Counted from the stretch's first letter, positions 15,583 through 24,145 are shown. The stretch is 64,000 bases of DNA from Candidatus Aquiluna sp. IMCC13023 (GCF_000257665.1 NZ_AJKR01000004.1:1-64000), one strand, 5' to 3'. Notes: generated from the letters alone by a model not told the origin. Numbers and translations: made by a program.

Positions 15583-17087
15583 TTCTTGCTCCCTGATCTA
15601 ATTTCTTGAACTATTTCTTCTAGCACTTGAGTCAAGTTCGGATCATCCCGCCTTGATAACGCTGCAAACTCAATTTTGCCACCGGCTGCTAACCTCACCC
15701 ACACTCTTCTTCTTGGCACCATCAGCGACATTGTTAGCGACACTAAGCTCAACGCTGCAAACAGCAGCACCCAGATTCCGCCCGGGTTGTGGGCGACATC
15801 CAGTGACGCAAATCGCAACAGACCGTCAAACCTGACTGAACCCAGCCCGTCTGGTAGGTCTGCGGACTGTCCGACCTCAAGCTCAATAGCCGCCACTGGT
15901 CCGTCACGACCAGCAATCATTTCCATGTTTGCAGTATCCAACGCATATGCATTTCTTGGGATTCCCGAATCCAGCCCCAAGTTTCCGGTGTAAACATTCA
16001 TGGTCATCAACGGCGCAATTGGGTCCGGGTAAATCGACGTATACGCACCGGTTGTTAGCTTCTCTGCGGTCGGGTAGAAAAAGGCAATGATTCCGAGTTG
16101 CTCAGGAAGAGCGTCCGGTGCCTTGATAACCCCTAGTGAGGTCATGTTTGAATCCTGTGGCAAGAACACAATTGGCCCCTGGTAGGAAATATTGCCATCG
16201 CCGTCAAACACTGTCACAACAGGTGCAAACCCATTGCCAGTCAAATAGACGTTCGCCCCCGGAGCCGCCAGCGGGTAGTTCACTCGAATATCGCTTGCTG
16301 TTTGCGTCTGGCCAAAATCAGCTGACACCGAAGCGATGAAATCAATGGGTTGACCGATGTTCGCTCGGTTGGCAAGGTCATAAACGACATCAAACTCATC
16401 GAGAGTCAGGCTAAACGGCTCCAGTTGACCCTCGTCGAATAACGCACCGGGTGAAAATGAATCGTAGCTTGCGAGGTTATTCACGAAGGTGTCGCCCTCA
16501 ACAAGCACTCGCTGGCCAGAGAAGCTAAATCCGCCGCCGAAACCAACTGCCAAAAGCACCCCGACCAGCGAGTAGTGAAACACCAGGTTGCCTGTTTCTT
16601 TTGCATAACCCTTTTCAGCACTGATCGATTCTTGCTGCCGGTCGATTCGGAATCCACGCTTTTTCAACACCACCATGGCACTCTCAAGAACTGAGGAGTC
16701 GCCCGCTTCACTCAGGTACTCCGGCATCCGCTCTAGGTTTTTAGGCGTCTGCACCGGACGAGCCCTGAGGGCTTCAAAGTGAATCTTGGTTCTTGGAAGC
16801 ACGCAGCCGGCCAGCGAAACAAACAGCAAAATATAAATAGCCGAGAACCAGACAGATGTGTAAACATCAAACAACTGCAGCTGATCAAGCACCGCCGCAA
16901 GCTCCGGCTCGTTATCGTAAAAGACTTTAACGCCGTTTGGATCCGCACTTCGCTGCGGGTAAACGCTGCCTGGCACTGCTGCGACGGCGAGCAAGAGCAG
17001 CAGTATTAGCGCGTTGCGCATCGATGTCAGCTGGCGCCAGAAAAATCTTGGCCAGAACGAGAGTCTAGAGAGGAAGCTGGATGCCAC
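15579..17087 (-). CDS. resB: Cytochrome c biogenesis protein ResB
   Basis: ResB is the partner of CcsB in the heme lyase. The 502-residue product has early membrane helices (about 24-40 and 79-98), a third following EKGYAKETGNLVFHYSLVGVL, a large extracytoplasmic domain and a final membrane segment (GGIWVLLFAALSLVSLTMSL) with a short cytosolic tail. GTG at 17087 is preceded by AGGTGG. It overlaps the ccdA 3' end by 23 bases. Confidence 0.94.
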   Translation of the reverse strand: MASSFLSRLSFWPRFFWRQLTSMRNALILLLLLAVAAVPGSVYPQRSADPNGVKVFYDNEPELAAVLDQLQLFDVYTSVWFSAIYILLFVSLAGCVLPRTKIHFEALRARPVQTPKNLERMPEYLSEAGDSSVLESAMVVLKKRGFRIDRQQESISAEKGYAKETGNLVFHYSLVGVLLAVGFGGGFSFSGQRVLVEGDTFVNNLASYDSFSPGALFDEGQLEPFSLTLDEFDVVYDLANRANIGQPIDFIASVSADFGQTQTASDIRVNYPLAAPGANVYLTGNGFAPVVTVFDGDGNISYQGPIVFLPQDSNMTSLGVIKAPDALPEQLGIIAFFYPTAEKLTTGAYTSIYPDPIAPLMTMNVYTGNLGLDSGIPRNAYALDTANMEMIAGRDGPVAAIELEVGQSADLPDGLGSVRFDGLLRFASLDVAHNPGGIWVLLFAALSLVSLTMSLMVPRRRVWVRLAAGGKIEFAALSRRDDPNLTQVLEEIVQEIRSGSKK

Positions 17088-17787
17088 TTGTCACCACCTG
17101 AAGCCAATTATTGAAACGCAACCAAAGACCTGTCATAAGCAAAATTCCGACCACAATCAGCATTGCTCCACCAACCAGATTGAAAGTTCTGATGTGACGC
17201 TTTATGAAGCCAACCGAAGTTTTAGCCCAATCAAACCCAGCTGCGATCAAAATAAACGGAATACCAATACCCAACGAATAAACGGTGGCTAGGATTCCCC
17301 CGCGCAAAGGGTCCGCCGTGTCAGAGGCTAGAACCAACACTGCCGACAAGGTCGGGCCAATACAAGGGGTCCAACCAAGCGCGAACACGACCCCAAGAAA
17401 CGGAGCACCAGCCAAGCCCATTTTGGGACTTAGTTTGAGCTTAAAGTTTCGCTGCAAGAACCCAAGCTGACCGATCATGGCAAAGCCAAAAATTACAACC
17501 ATCAAACCCAAAACCACCTGTATCCAGGGGTTTCTAACCAAAACCAACAGGCCGGCCGTTCCGGCCAACACGCCGAGCGAAACAAACACCGCACTGAAGC
17601 CCAAAACAAATAAGATCGCCCCAGTCATAACCCGGGTCTTGGTGTTCGCGGAACCTGAGACGTAGCCCAAGTATCCAGGAACGAGGGGCAAAACGCAGGG
17701 CGAAAGAAAAGTGACAATCCCGGCCAACAGCGCAACTGGAACCGCAATGAGCATCGAGCCATTTAGCGCAATTTCTCCTGGGTTCAC
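17065..17787 (-). CDS. ccdA: Cytochrome c biogenesis protein CcdA
   Basis: CcdA passes reducing power across the membrane to the thioredoxin-like ResA, which keeps apocytochrome cysteines reduced. The 240-residue product has six membrane helices and the two family cysteines in FLSPCVLPLVPGYLGYVSG (helix 1) and LGWTPCIGPTLSAVL (helix 4). GTG at 17787 overlaps the resA stop (GTGA). Confidence 0.95.
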   Translation of the reverse strand: MNPGEIALNGSMLIAVPVALLAGIVTFLSPCVLPLVPGYLGYVSGSANTKTRVMTGAILFVLGFSAVFVSLGVLAGTAGLLVLVRNPWIQVVLGLMVVIFGFAMIGQLGFLQRNFKLKLSPKMGLAGAPFLGVVFALGWTPCIGPTLSAVLVLASDTADPLRGGILATVYSLGIGIPFILIAAGFDWAKTSVGFIKRHIRTFNLVGGAMLIVVGILLMTGLWLRFNNWLQVVTSGIQLPL

Positions 17788-18371
17788 TGATCAACCACCG
17801 TTTGAATAAGAGTTCTTAGGATCGAGGCTTCGATTCGGCCCAAGATGCGCGAGGCCACCTTGCCATCACGATCGATAACGATTGTTGTCGGTACCGCCTG
17901 AGGCGATACGACTCCTGTAAAAGCAAGGGATACCTGTCCGGATTGAGCGTCAATCAAAGACGGGTATTCAATTCCAAAGTTTCGATCAAAAGCCAACGCT
18001 GTCTCCGCAGTATCGCGAACATTCACGCCGACAAACTGAACACTGTCTTCAAATTCCACACTCAACAATGCTAGGTCGCTGGCCTCCGCCCGGCACGGAG
18101 CACAGGCCGAATACCACCAGTTCATAACAATGACATTGCCCTCGAAAGCTGAGCTGTCTAAAACTTGACCACTTTCAGTGGCGCCGACAAAGGCTTCGAA
18201 ACCAGGCCTGGAACCGAGCGCGAACTCAGTGACCGTTCCATCGCCCGCAATGTAATTTTTATTGTCTCCAGCTCGAAATTGATCGGCCAGTGGATCACTT
18301 GTACAGCCCGCCAGTAACGCGGCCACTAGGCCAAGCCCAATAGTTGTTCTAAGAATTGTTCTTAGCTTCAA
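17784..18371 (-). CDS. resA: Lipoprotein thiol-disulfide oxidoreductase (ResA/TlpA-like)
   Basis: This membrane-anchored thioredoxin reduces the CXXC motif of apocytochromes c before heme attachment. The 195-residue product begins with a lipoprotein signal (LVAALLAGCTS; Cys at about 22) and has the active site WWYSACAPCRAE (CAPC) with the thioredoxin cis-proline block SPQAVPTTIVIDRDGKV. The start is TTG at 18371, overlapping the previous stop as TTGA. Confidence 0.92.
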   Translation of the reverse strand: MKLRTILRTTIGLGLVAALLAGCTSDPLADQFRAGDNKNYIAGDGTVTEFALGSRPGFEAFVGATESGQVLDSSAFEGNVIVMNWWYSACAPCRAEASDLALLSVEFEDSVQFVGVNVRDTAETALAFDRNFGIEYPSLIDAQSGQVSLAFTGVVSPQAVPTTIVIDRDGKVASRILGRIEASILRTLIQTVVDQ

Positions 18372-19009
18372 ACCGCACCACCATCAATGGCGTTGGCTGC
18401 ATGAGCAAGGCCCGGCTCGGAGTACACAACTTCGGTTAGCTTCCCGTCAATGACTTCGAAGCTTGTGATGGAGGACAGCGAACACCTGCGGGATTTTGGA
18501 CTGTGAGGAAGCGCTAAGCCGGCACTTGAACGATAAAGCATCCAAATCGGTAGCTGATGAGAAACGATCACGACATCTCCGCCATCGACTGAATCCCAAG
18601 CCTCTAGAGCGGCGGCCTGCATTCGGGCAGCGACGTCGTCGTAAGGCTCCCCCCAACTTGGAAGCTTCGGGTTTGCAAGATTTAGAATCAAACTTGGGCG
18701 CTTCAGGAAAGCCGCCGGTGCAAGCTTTATCCCCTTGAACTTGTTCCACGGTTCGATAACCCTCTCATCCAAATCAACAGCGACACCAAATTGCTTGGCA
18801 ATCGGAGCGGCGGACTGCTGGGTTCGAACTAGAGGTGATGCGATAAGGCGCTTGATTTTTCGGCCCTGGGCCAAAAGCGATTTTGCCGCCGCTTCGGCCA
18901 TTTCGTGGCCTAAGTCTGATAGCTCAAAGCCCTCAATCCGCTCATACAAAACACCGGAGGGATTAAACACCTCTCCGTGGCGAACTAGATGAAGGCGCGA
19001 AGCGGGCAT
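18368..19009 (-). CDS. Histidine phosphatase family protein
   Basis: The 213-residue product has the phosphoglycerate mutase-like signature LHLVRHGE near the N-terminus, RLIASPLVRTQQSA with the second catalytic arginine, and the late histidine in VVIVSHQLPIWML. It is a cytosolic phosphatase of unknown substrate. It is the first gene of the cytochrome c unit, a neighbourhood common in actinobacteria without a proven functional link. ATG at 19009 lies seven bases after TAAACT. Confidence 0.9.
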   Translation of the reverse strand: MPASRLHLVRHGEVFNPSGVLYERIEGFELSDLGHEMAEAAAKSLLAQGRKIKRLIASPLVRTQQSAAPIAKQFGVAVDLDERVIEPWNKFKGIKLAPAAFLKRPSLILNLANPKLPSWGEPYDDVAARMQAAALEAWDSVDGGDVVIVSHQLPIWMLYRSSAGLALPHSPKSRRCSLSSITSFEVIDGKLTEVVYSEPGLAHAANAIDGGAV

Positions 19010-19016
19010 AGGAACA

Positions 19017-19022
19017 AGTTTA
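19017..19022 (-). promoter_or_regulatory. -10 box (TAAACT on minus strand), promoter of the phosphatase-resA-ccdA-resB-ccsB unit
   Basis: TAAACT on the minus strand ends seven bases before the ATG at 19009. It is the only candidate promoter seen for the five overlapping genes. Confidence 0.5.
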
Positions 19023-19080
19023 CCCTCGCTAAACTGGGGTTAGTTCGTCCAGACTGCAGATACTCAGAGGATTCTAAATA

Positions 19081-20391
19081 ATGCTAGACCGCACACTCAC
19101 AAGCGCACTTAGCCAAGGCCAAGACGGCCCCGTCACAATCGGCGGATGGGTTGAAACCCTCAGGGACCAGAAGAGAATTCAGTTCATCATCATTCGTGAT
19201 GAGTCCGGTAGCGTCCAGGTGACCTACCCGCGACCGGCTGATGAAGATGCGCTTGCTGATCAAGTAAGCGCACTTAGCCACGGCAGCTTTGTAATTATCA
19301 AGGGCCAGCTAAAGCACGATGAGCGCGTGAAGCTTGGCGGAGTAGAGATTTTGCTAGAAGAGCTAGAGGTTGTTGGAGCAGCATCGGCCGATAGCCCAAT
19401 CGCGGATGACACCTCAATCGACAAGCGATTGGACTGGCGCTTCCTGGACTACCGCAGACCAGAAATGGCATTGATGCTAAAGATTCAAACCACCATAGAG
19501 AGAAACTGGCGCGAGCACTGGCTTGAAAATGGCTTCGTTGAGATTCATTCGCCAAAGCTAATGGGGCAGCCATCTGAGTCTCATGCTGAGCTGTTCAAGC
19601 TTGAGTACTTCGAAACTCACGCCTACCTGGCTCAGAGCCCCCAGTTTTATAAGCAGATGTCCATGGCCGCAGGCCTTGGCAAAGTATTTGAAATTGGACC
19701 GGTGTTCCGTGCCGACCCATCTTTCACCTCACGCCACGCAACCGAGTTTGTTTCGATAGACATGGAAATGAGCTGGATTGACTCTCACGAAGACGTAATG
19801 AACTTCCAAGAGCAGCTAATGGTCAAGGCAATCCAAGCCGTCAAAGACGAGCACGGAGCCCAAATCGAAGCGCTATACGGCTTTGAAGTAAAGGTGCCAA
19901 GCATTCCGTTTCCGAGAATTCCATTGGCCGAGGCTCACTCAATCGTCGAGGGACGCGGCTACAAGGTTCCTCGTCAAGATGGAGATCTAGACCCAGAGGG
20001 CGAGCGTCAAATTTCCGCTCACGTGGAAGAGACTCACGATCACGAGTTTGTGTTCCTAACCGACTACCCAAAGAACATTCGCCCGTTTTATCACATGAGG
20101 CATGCTGACAACCCTGATCTGACCAAGAGCTATGACTTGATTTGGAAGGGAACCGAAATCACCACCGGAGCGCAGCGTGAGCACCGCGTTGACGTTCTGA
20201 CAGAACAGATCAAGGAAAAGGGTCTAGAGCCAGAGGGCCTGCAGTCTTACCTTGACTTCTTCCGCTACGGCGTCCCGCCGCACGGTGGTTTCGGCATGGG
20301 CCTAACAAGAGTGGTCATGTTGCTGCTAAACCTGTCCAACATTCGCGAAGCAAGCTTCTTGTTCCGCGGTCCAAACCGACTAGAGCCATAG
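19081..20391 (+). CDS. aspS: Aspartyl-tRNA synthetase, archaeal/short type
   Basis: The 436-residue enzyme has the N-terminal OB fold for the anticodon (TIGGWVETLRDQKRIQFIIIRD) and a class II catalytic core (VEIHSPKLMGQPSESHAELF, FEIGPVFRADPS with motif 2, FGMGLTRVVMLLL with motif 3). It lacks the large GAD insertion of ordinary bacterial AspRS and matches the archaeal and eukaryotic form. Enzymes of this type are often non-discriminating and also charge tRNA-Asn for the amidotransferase GatCAB; the sequence alone does not settle that. ATG at 19081 follows AGAGGA at a distance of some ten bases. Confidence 0.93.
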   Translation: MLDRTLTSALSQGQDGPVTIGGWVETLRDQKRIQFIIIRDESGSVQVTYPRPADEDALADQVSALSHGSFVIIKGQLKHDERVKLGGVEILLEELEVVGAASADSPIADDTSIDKRLDWRFLDYRRPEMALMLKIQTTIERNWREHWLENGFVEIHSPKLMGQPSESHAELFKLEYFETHAYLAQSPQFYKQMSMAAGLGKVFEIGPVFRADPSFTSRHATEFVSIDMEMSWIDSHEDVMNFQEQLMVKAIQAVKDEHGAQIEALYGFEVKVPSIPFPRIPLAEAHSIVEGRGYKVPRQDGDLDPEGERQISAHVEETHDHEFVFLTDYPKNIRPFYHMRHADNPDLTKSYDLIWKGTEITTGAQREHRVDVLTEQIKEKGLEPEGLQSYLDFFRYGVPPHGGFGMGLTRVVMLLLNLSNIREASFLFRGPNRLEP

Positions 20392-20413
20392 ACCATTCGC
20401 AAAAACCCGCTAG

Positions 20414-20884
20414 TTATTCGGATTCAAAACCTGGAATTCCATCGAAGCCTGCCACCACAAAGGCAAGGGCGATTAGTGCTGCCCACAAAATTGTCGCAGC
20501 AGTTATTGCAATCGATGCTTTTAGCGGCTTGACCCCCCCAGCCACTGCAACAAGAGCCGCGAACTGAGTACCAATGAACAAGGGCCCAAGGATTGCCAGC
20601 CCATAAATACCCCAGCGGTCAAAGGAACGTTGGGCCTTAATGATTCTGGGTGACTCTTCGGTCTTGCCCTTAGCCGAGCGTCTTTGCCGCATCCAGCTGC
20701 GCAGCTTGCCGGCCCCAAAGGCAAACAAAAAGATTGTTATCGCGTTTCCGGTAACCGCAAACAAGACCGTCAGAGCAGGATCCAGTCCAATTAGTATTCC
20801 GGCCGGAACAACACCGATTGCTTCTAACCAGGGAATGGCTCCAGCAAGAAATACCCCGAATAGCCCGAGCTGTTCTAAGTTCAT
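20414..20884 (-). CDS. Small multidrug export family membrane protein
   Basis: The 156-residue product opens with a hydrophobic hairpin containing GAIPWLEAIGVVPAGI, the hallmark of the family annotated as small multi-drug export proteins (COG2426). It continues with a basic cytosolic loop and two further membrane helices at about 97-120 and 127-148. The transport role of the family rests on weak evidence. ATG at 20884 overlaps the stop of the DUF418 gene (ATGA). Confidence 0.8.
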   Translation of the reverse strand: MNLEQLGLFGVFLAGAIPWLEAIGVVPAGILIGLDPALTVLFAVTGNAITIFLFAFGAGKLRSWMRQRRSAKGKTEESPRIIKAQRSFDRWGIYGLAILGPLFIGTQFAALVAVAGGVKPLKASIAITAATILWAALIALAFVVAGFDGIPGFESE

Positions 20885-22050
20885 GCTTTTGCCCTAAATG
20901 GCTCTGTGGTCTTTTTCAAAACCCATTCAAGCGGCCCAGATACTCGATAGTGAGAGTTCCAGAGCGCAAGCAGTGCTGGAACCAACCAGGCCGCAATGGC
21001 AATCAGGGTGACCAACCACAACTCCAGCTCACCGAAGGCCCCGAGCCCCCAGCTTGAAAAGACAAAGGAAAGAATTAGCGACTGGCTGATGTAGACGCTG
21101 AGTGAGTGGCGACCAGCTGCGGAAATCAAGCCAGCGCCTTTTCTGGTCTTCTGAAGAACCAGCCATAGTCCCCCTAGGTAGCCGGCGCTCAAGAGTGGGG
21201 CTGAGAAAAACAGCAACACGAACAGTCCTAGGTCGACCCCGATACTGAAGTGGTCAGACAGTTGGTTTTGCAACAGGAACCAAGAACCTGTCAACTGGAT
21301 CGGCAAACCCAGCCCCAAGCCATAAAGCGCCAGCTTTTTCATCGCCTCAGGCTTAGCTCCGGATGCGAGCAGCTTCCGGCGCGATGCCAGCACGCCGACC
21401 AGGAATGCAGCAAGTGCCATCAGGCCCTGCAGCAAAAACGACTCGCCAAGCCCAGTAGACCAGAGCTCGAAGCGCGCACTTGCGTTGTCAAAGAAGGAGC
21501 CCGAAGCAAGCGAGGAGTCCAATCGGGATTCAGTCACGGTTTCGCCAACATCTTCACCCAGGTACTTTTCTGCAAACCACAGCAGCAGCGCGAAGATCGA
21601 GAATAATCCGGCGGTGCCAAGGTAGAGAATCCGAGCCCAGATTTTTAGCGCTCGGTCACTTCGGAAGTAGAACAGTGTTAACACGAGCGCTAAAACTCCG
21701 TAACCAAACAAGATGTCACCGTGAAACAACAACGTGGCATGCAGCGTTCCAAGGACAATCAGAAACAATGCCCTGGCCACCCACCTTTTCAGATTGACCT
21801 TGCTGTCCTTCAGCACAAAGCCGGCGCTGTATCCAAACAAGAACGAAAACAGCAAGTAAAACTTTCCAAGCGCTAGGGCATTAATCAAAAAGGCTGGGAC
21901 AAAGTTTTGAACTTGCGAAACATCGGCTGCACTCAAACCAAGGACTGTGTTGATTCCAATAAATGGAGCGTTGACTACGACGATTCCAAGCAGTGCAAAT
22001 CCTCGAAGAAAATCCGGAAAAGCTTCTCTAGTTTTTTGCAAAGTCACCGA
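20881..22050 (-). CDS. DUF418 domain membrane protein
   Basis: The product (389 residues from GTG 22050) is a polytopic membrane protein with about ten helices. It opens with FPDFLRGFALLGIVVVN and carries the C-terminal SVYISQSLILSFVFS and GPLEWVLKKTTEPF typical of DUF418, a family related to membrane acyltransferases and of unknown substrate. The GTG at 22050 is chosen because an upstream TTG at 22077 would lengthen the overlap with the glutaredoxin-like gene to 50 bases; other starts are possible. Confidence 0.82.
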   Translation of the reverse strand, partial: SVTLQKTREAFPDFLRGFALLGIVVVNAPFIGINTVLGLSAADVSQVQNFVPAFLINALALGKFYLLFSFLFGYSAGFVLKDSKVNLKRWVARALFLIVLGTLHATLLFHGDILFGYGVLALVLTLFYFRSDRALKIWARILYLGTAGLFSIFALLLWFAEKYLGEDVGETVTESRLDSSLASGSFFDNASARFELWSTGLGESFLLQGLMALAAFLVGVLASRRKLLASGAKPEAMKKLALYGLGLGLPIQLTGSWFLLQNQLSDHFSIGVDLGLFVLLFFSAPLLSAGYLGGLWLVLQKTRKGAGLISAAGRHSLSVYISQSLILSFVFSSWGLGAFGELELWLVTLIAIAAWLVPALLALWNSHYRVSGPLEWVLKKTTEPFRAKA

Positions 22051-22306
22051 GCCTTGAGTAAATTCGATCTGCGTCAAATTTCAAAAAAGCAACCTGTTGA
22101 CCATTGATCAGAAGCACTGGAACCTCGTCCGAGTACTTGTCCCTCAGCTCCAAATCAGAATCGACATCGACATCGTCAATTACGTATTCAATTAGTGGGT
22201 TCTCTGCTGCGAAGCGGGCGATTACTCCAGCGAGGATGTTTTGTGCCTCCTCGCATAGATGGCAGCCTTGCCTGCCTATCAAGGTAATTCCCAAGGTCGC
22301 TTTCAT
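22028..22306 (-). CDS. Glutaredoxin-like protein
   Basis: The 92-residue product is a thioredoxin-fold protein with the redox motif RQGCHLCEEA (CHLC, about 14-17) after a short beta strand, and the cis-proline region DEVPVLLINGQ. It is of the small DUF836/glutaredoxin-like family, likely cytosolic. ATG at 22306 lies six bases after TAGGGT. Confidence 0.88.
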   Translation of the reverse strand: MKATLGITLIGRQGCHLCEEAQNILAGVIARFAAENPLIEYVIDDVDVDSDLELRDKYSDEVPVLLINGQQVAFLKFDADRIYSRLGDFAKN

Positions 22307-22312
22307 TTCTCC

Positions 22313-22318
22313 ACCCTA
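22313..22318 (-). promoter_or_regulatory. -10 box (TAGGGT on minus strand), promoter of the glutaredoxin-like gene
   Basis: TAGGGT on the minus strand ends six bases before the ATG at 22306. Confidence 0.5.
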
Positions 22319-22337
22319 TTCTAGAAACCTGTACCAA

Positions 22338-22343
22338 TAGACT
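22338..22343 (+). promoter_or_regulatory. -10 box (TAGACT), promoter of the HAD hydrolase gene
   Basis: TAGACT ends six bases before GTG 22350 and touches an earlier GTG at 22344. The usual spacing here favours the later codon as the start. Confidence 0.55.
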
Positions 22344-22349
22344 GTGGCG

Positions 22350-23060
22350 GTGGCTGTAAATAAGACGAATAACGAGAAAAAGGTTGCGGCATTCTTTGAT
22401 GTCGATAACACCTTGGTCCGAGGCGCAGCCACCATATTATTTGGCAAAATTGCCTTTCGCGATGGCACCATAAAGCGTCGAGACATCTGGAGATTCGCCT
22501 TTGAGCAGATGATGTTTATTCGTCGAGGAGAGAAAAATAACACCTTAGCTGGGTTCAAGGAACGCGCACTCTCAGTCACCAAAGGTTACTCCGTCAGCTC
22601 GCTTGAACCGCTTATGCAGACCGTGTACGAATCCGAAATAAAGCCAAGGCTGTGGCCGAAAACAGTTGCCGCAGTCAAAGAGCACCTTGCCCAGGGGCAC
22701 GAAGTCTGGTTGATAACTGCCGCACCGGTCGAACTGGCAGAACTAATAGCCAAGGATTTGGGTGCCACCGGAGCGCTTGGAACTGTGGTTGGAAGAAACA
22801 ACGGAGTTCTAACCGGTGAACTTATCGGTGAAGCCCTTCATGGTCAGGCAAAACGCAAGGCAGCCAAGAAGCTCGCTGTTGAGCGAGGTATTAGCCTCAG
22901 TAAATCTTGGGCTTACTCGGACTCGGTAAATGACCTTCCACTTCTGACGCTTGTGAAAAATGCGGTGGCTGTGAACCCCGATAAGGCACTCACGAGATAT
23001 GCCGAGGCAGCGAACTGGGACATTCTTAGATTCAAAAAACGAGACCTGAAAAGACGTTAA
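22350..23060 (+). CDS. HAD-IB family hydrolase (SerB-like)
   Basis: The product (236 residues from GTG 22350) has the HAD nucleophile motif AAFFDVDNTLVRGAA, motif II in VWLITAAPVELAE, and motif III/IV in SWAYSDSVNDLPLL. This is the HAD-IB subgroup of phosphoserine phosphatase-like enzymes, with a substrate that cannot be told; many relatives act on phosphorylated lipids or are fused to acyltransferases. The start at 22350 rather than 22344 is inferred from the -10 spacing. Confidence 0.9.
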   Translation: MAVNKTNNEKKVAAFFDVDNTLVRGAATILFGKIAFRDGTIKRRDIWRFAFEQMMFIRRGEKNNTLAGFKERALSVTKGYSVSSLEPLMQTVYESEIKPRLWPKTVAAVKEHLAQGHEVWLITAAPVELAELIAKDLGATGALGTVVGRNNGVLTGELIGEALHGQAKRKAAKKLAVERGISLSKSWAYSDSVNDLPLLTLVKNAVAVNPDKALTRYAEAANWDILRFKKRDLKRR

Positions 23061-23061
23061 A

Positions 23062-23085
23062 ACAAAACCCGCCCGAAGGCGGGTT
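23062..23085 (-). terminator. Rho-independent terminator of the bS22-like gene
   Basis: An 8-bp perfect stem (23066-23073 with 23078-23085) closes on a TTCG tetraloop on the minus strand and is followed by a T-rich tail (TTGTTTT). It lies 12 bases after the minus-strand stop codon at 23098. It may also stop plus-strand transcripts from the HAD gene, but that side has no T tract. Confidence 0.85.
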
Positions 23086-23097
23086 CGTTACTAATAC

Positions 23098-23196
23098 TTA
23101 CTTCTTATTGCGACGCTGGTGTCGAGTCTTGCGCAGAAGCTTACGGTGCTTCTTCTTCGACATACGCTTGCGGCGCTTCTTTATAACTGAACCCAT
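23098..23196 (-). CDS. Small basic ribosomal protein, bS22/AURKAIP1-COX24 domain
   Basis: A 32-residue product starting [19 protein letters not shown] and ending RRNKK is almost entirely Lys, Arg and His. It matches the short actinobacterial proteins annotated AURKAIP1/COX24 domain, known as bS22 in mycobacterial ribosomes, which sit near the decoding centre. GAGG lies seven bases before the ATG. A strong terminator follows. It stands alone between two unrelated genes. Confidence 0.92.
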   Translation of the reverse strand: MGSVIKKRRKRMSKKKHRKLLRKTRHQRRNKK

Positions 23197-23244
23197 TAAA
23201 ACCTCATAAAACTTGTGATTGCCCGAATGGTCAACCTTAGTAGT

Positions 23245-23532
23245 CTAGCCTCTACGGCCAAGACGCTCAACCTCTGCATCAACATCTGCTTCGGTAATCG
23301 GCTTCAACCAGCTGTTCCCATAGGCATCTAGACCAGTCGCAACTGCTCCAATTCCCATGCCAAAAATAACCCAGATCGGCCAAAAATAACTTCCTGGAGA
23401 AGTCAAAGACCAAATTATGATGACCAGCCCGGTGACCCCCACATAGACGGAAAGATAAGTTTTGAACACTTGCTTTTTCTTTAGCTGTTGCCGGGCGAAG
23501 TCTCTTAGATCGTCGTTAGCACCTTTTGTCAT
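23245..23532 (-). CDS. 2TM domain membrane protein
   Basis: The 95-residue product has a charged N-terminus with RDFARQQLKKKQVFKTYL, two membrane helices (about 26-45 and 51-67), and a polar C-terminal tail with ITEADVDAEVERL. This is the 2TM domain architecture, found in actinobacteria alone or with histidine kinases or DNA-binding domains. It begins four bases after the ArsR gene stop, so the two are probably expressed together. Confidence 0.82.
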   Translation of the reverse strand: MTKGANDDLRDFARQQLKKKQVFKTYLSVYVGVTGLVIIIWSLTSPGSYFWPIWVIFGMGIGAVATGLDAYGNSWLKPITEADVDAEVERLGRRG

Positions 23533-23536
23533 GAGG

Positions 23537-24139
23537 TCACTTCTTCGAAGTTCGGTTGCGAACCTCTTCGGCCAAGTGTTGAGCCTCTGATTTCACATCG
23601 TCGATTACTTCTTCAACTTTCTGCTTGGCAATGCGCTCGAAATCCTTCACCGACTTCTCGGCTTCCGACCTGGCATCGGCGAGCTTGCGGCCAAGCCTGC
23701 GGCCCATCTCTGCTGCATTGAAATCGATATCGACCTCAGAGGCCCTGGACTTTAGCTCGCCAGTTAGCCAACTTGAACGCTCGGTTAGCCAGTGGCCAAG
23801 CTGCTCTCCGGCACCGGCAAGACTGTGGGCTAGATCATCGACCATCTCTTCTTCACTTTCAAAATCAAGCGATAGGAAGTCGATCATCCAATCTTCGATT
23901 TCTTCAAGTGGTTCAGGCGTGACCGAGTAAAAACGCTTTTGTCCCTCTTCGCGCGCGGCAACTAGGCCAACCTCTCGAAGAGTCTTCAAGTGCTTAGAAA
24001 CCGTAGGTTGTCCAAGTCCAGTGATTTCAACAAGCTGTGAAACCGTCAGTTCACCGGAGCCACCAACATTGGAATTCAGCAAGCTTTCCAGGAGCTTGCG
24101 ACGGGTAGGGTCTGCAACTGCTTCAAAAATATCTGCCAT
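23537..24139 (-). CDS. ArsR-family regulator with long helical C-terminal extension
   Basis: The 200-residue product has a winged helix at about residues 1-85: ADPTRRKLLESLL, then LTVSQLVEITGLGQPTVSKHL as the recognition helix, then LVAAREEGQKRFYSVT. Metal-binding cysteines of classic ArsR proteins are absent. The last 110 residues are highly charged and look like long amphipathic helices ending in RNRTSKK. ArsR proteins are usually about 100-120 residues, so the extension is notable. ATG at 24139 lies six bases after TAAGCT. The target is not known; the coupled 2TM protein is a likely partner. Confidence 0.88.
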   Translation of the reverse strand: MADIFEAVADPTRRKLLESLLNSNVGGSGELTVSQLVEITGLGQPTVSKHLKTLREVGLVAAREEGQKRFYSVTPEPLEEIEDWMIDFLSLDFESEEEMVDDLAHSLAGAGEQLGHWLTERSSWLTGELKSRASEVDIDFNAAEMGRRLGRKLADARSEAEKSVKDFERIAKQKVEEVIDDVKSEAQHLAEEVRNRTSKK

Positions 24140-24145
24140 AACTAC

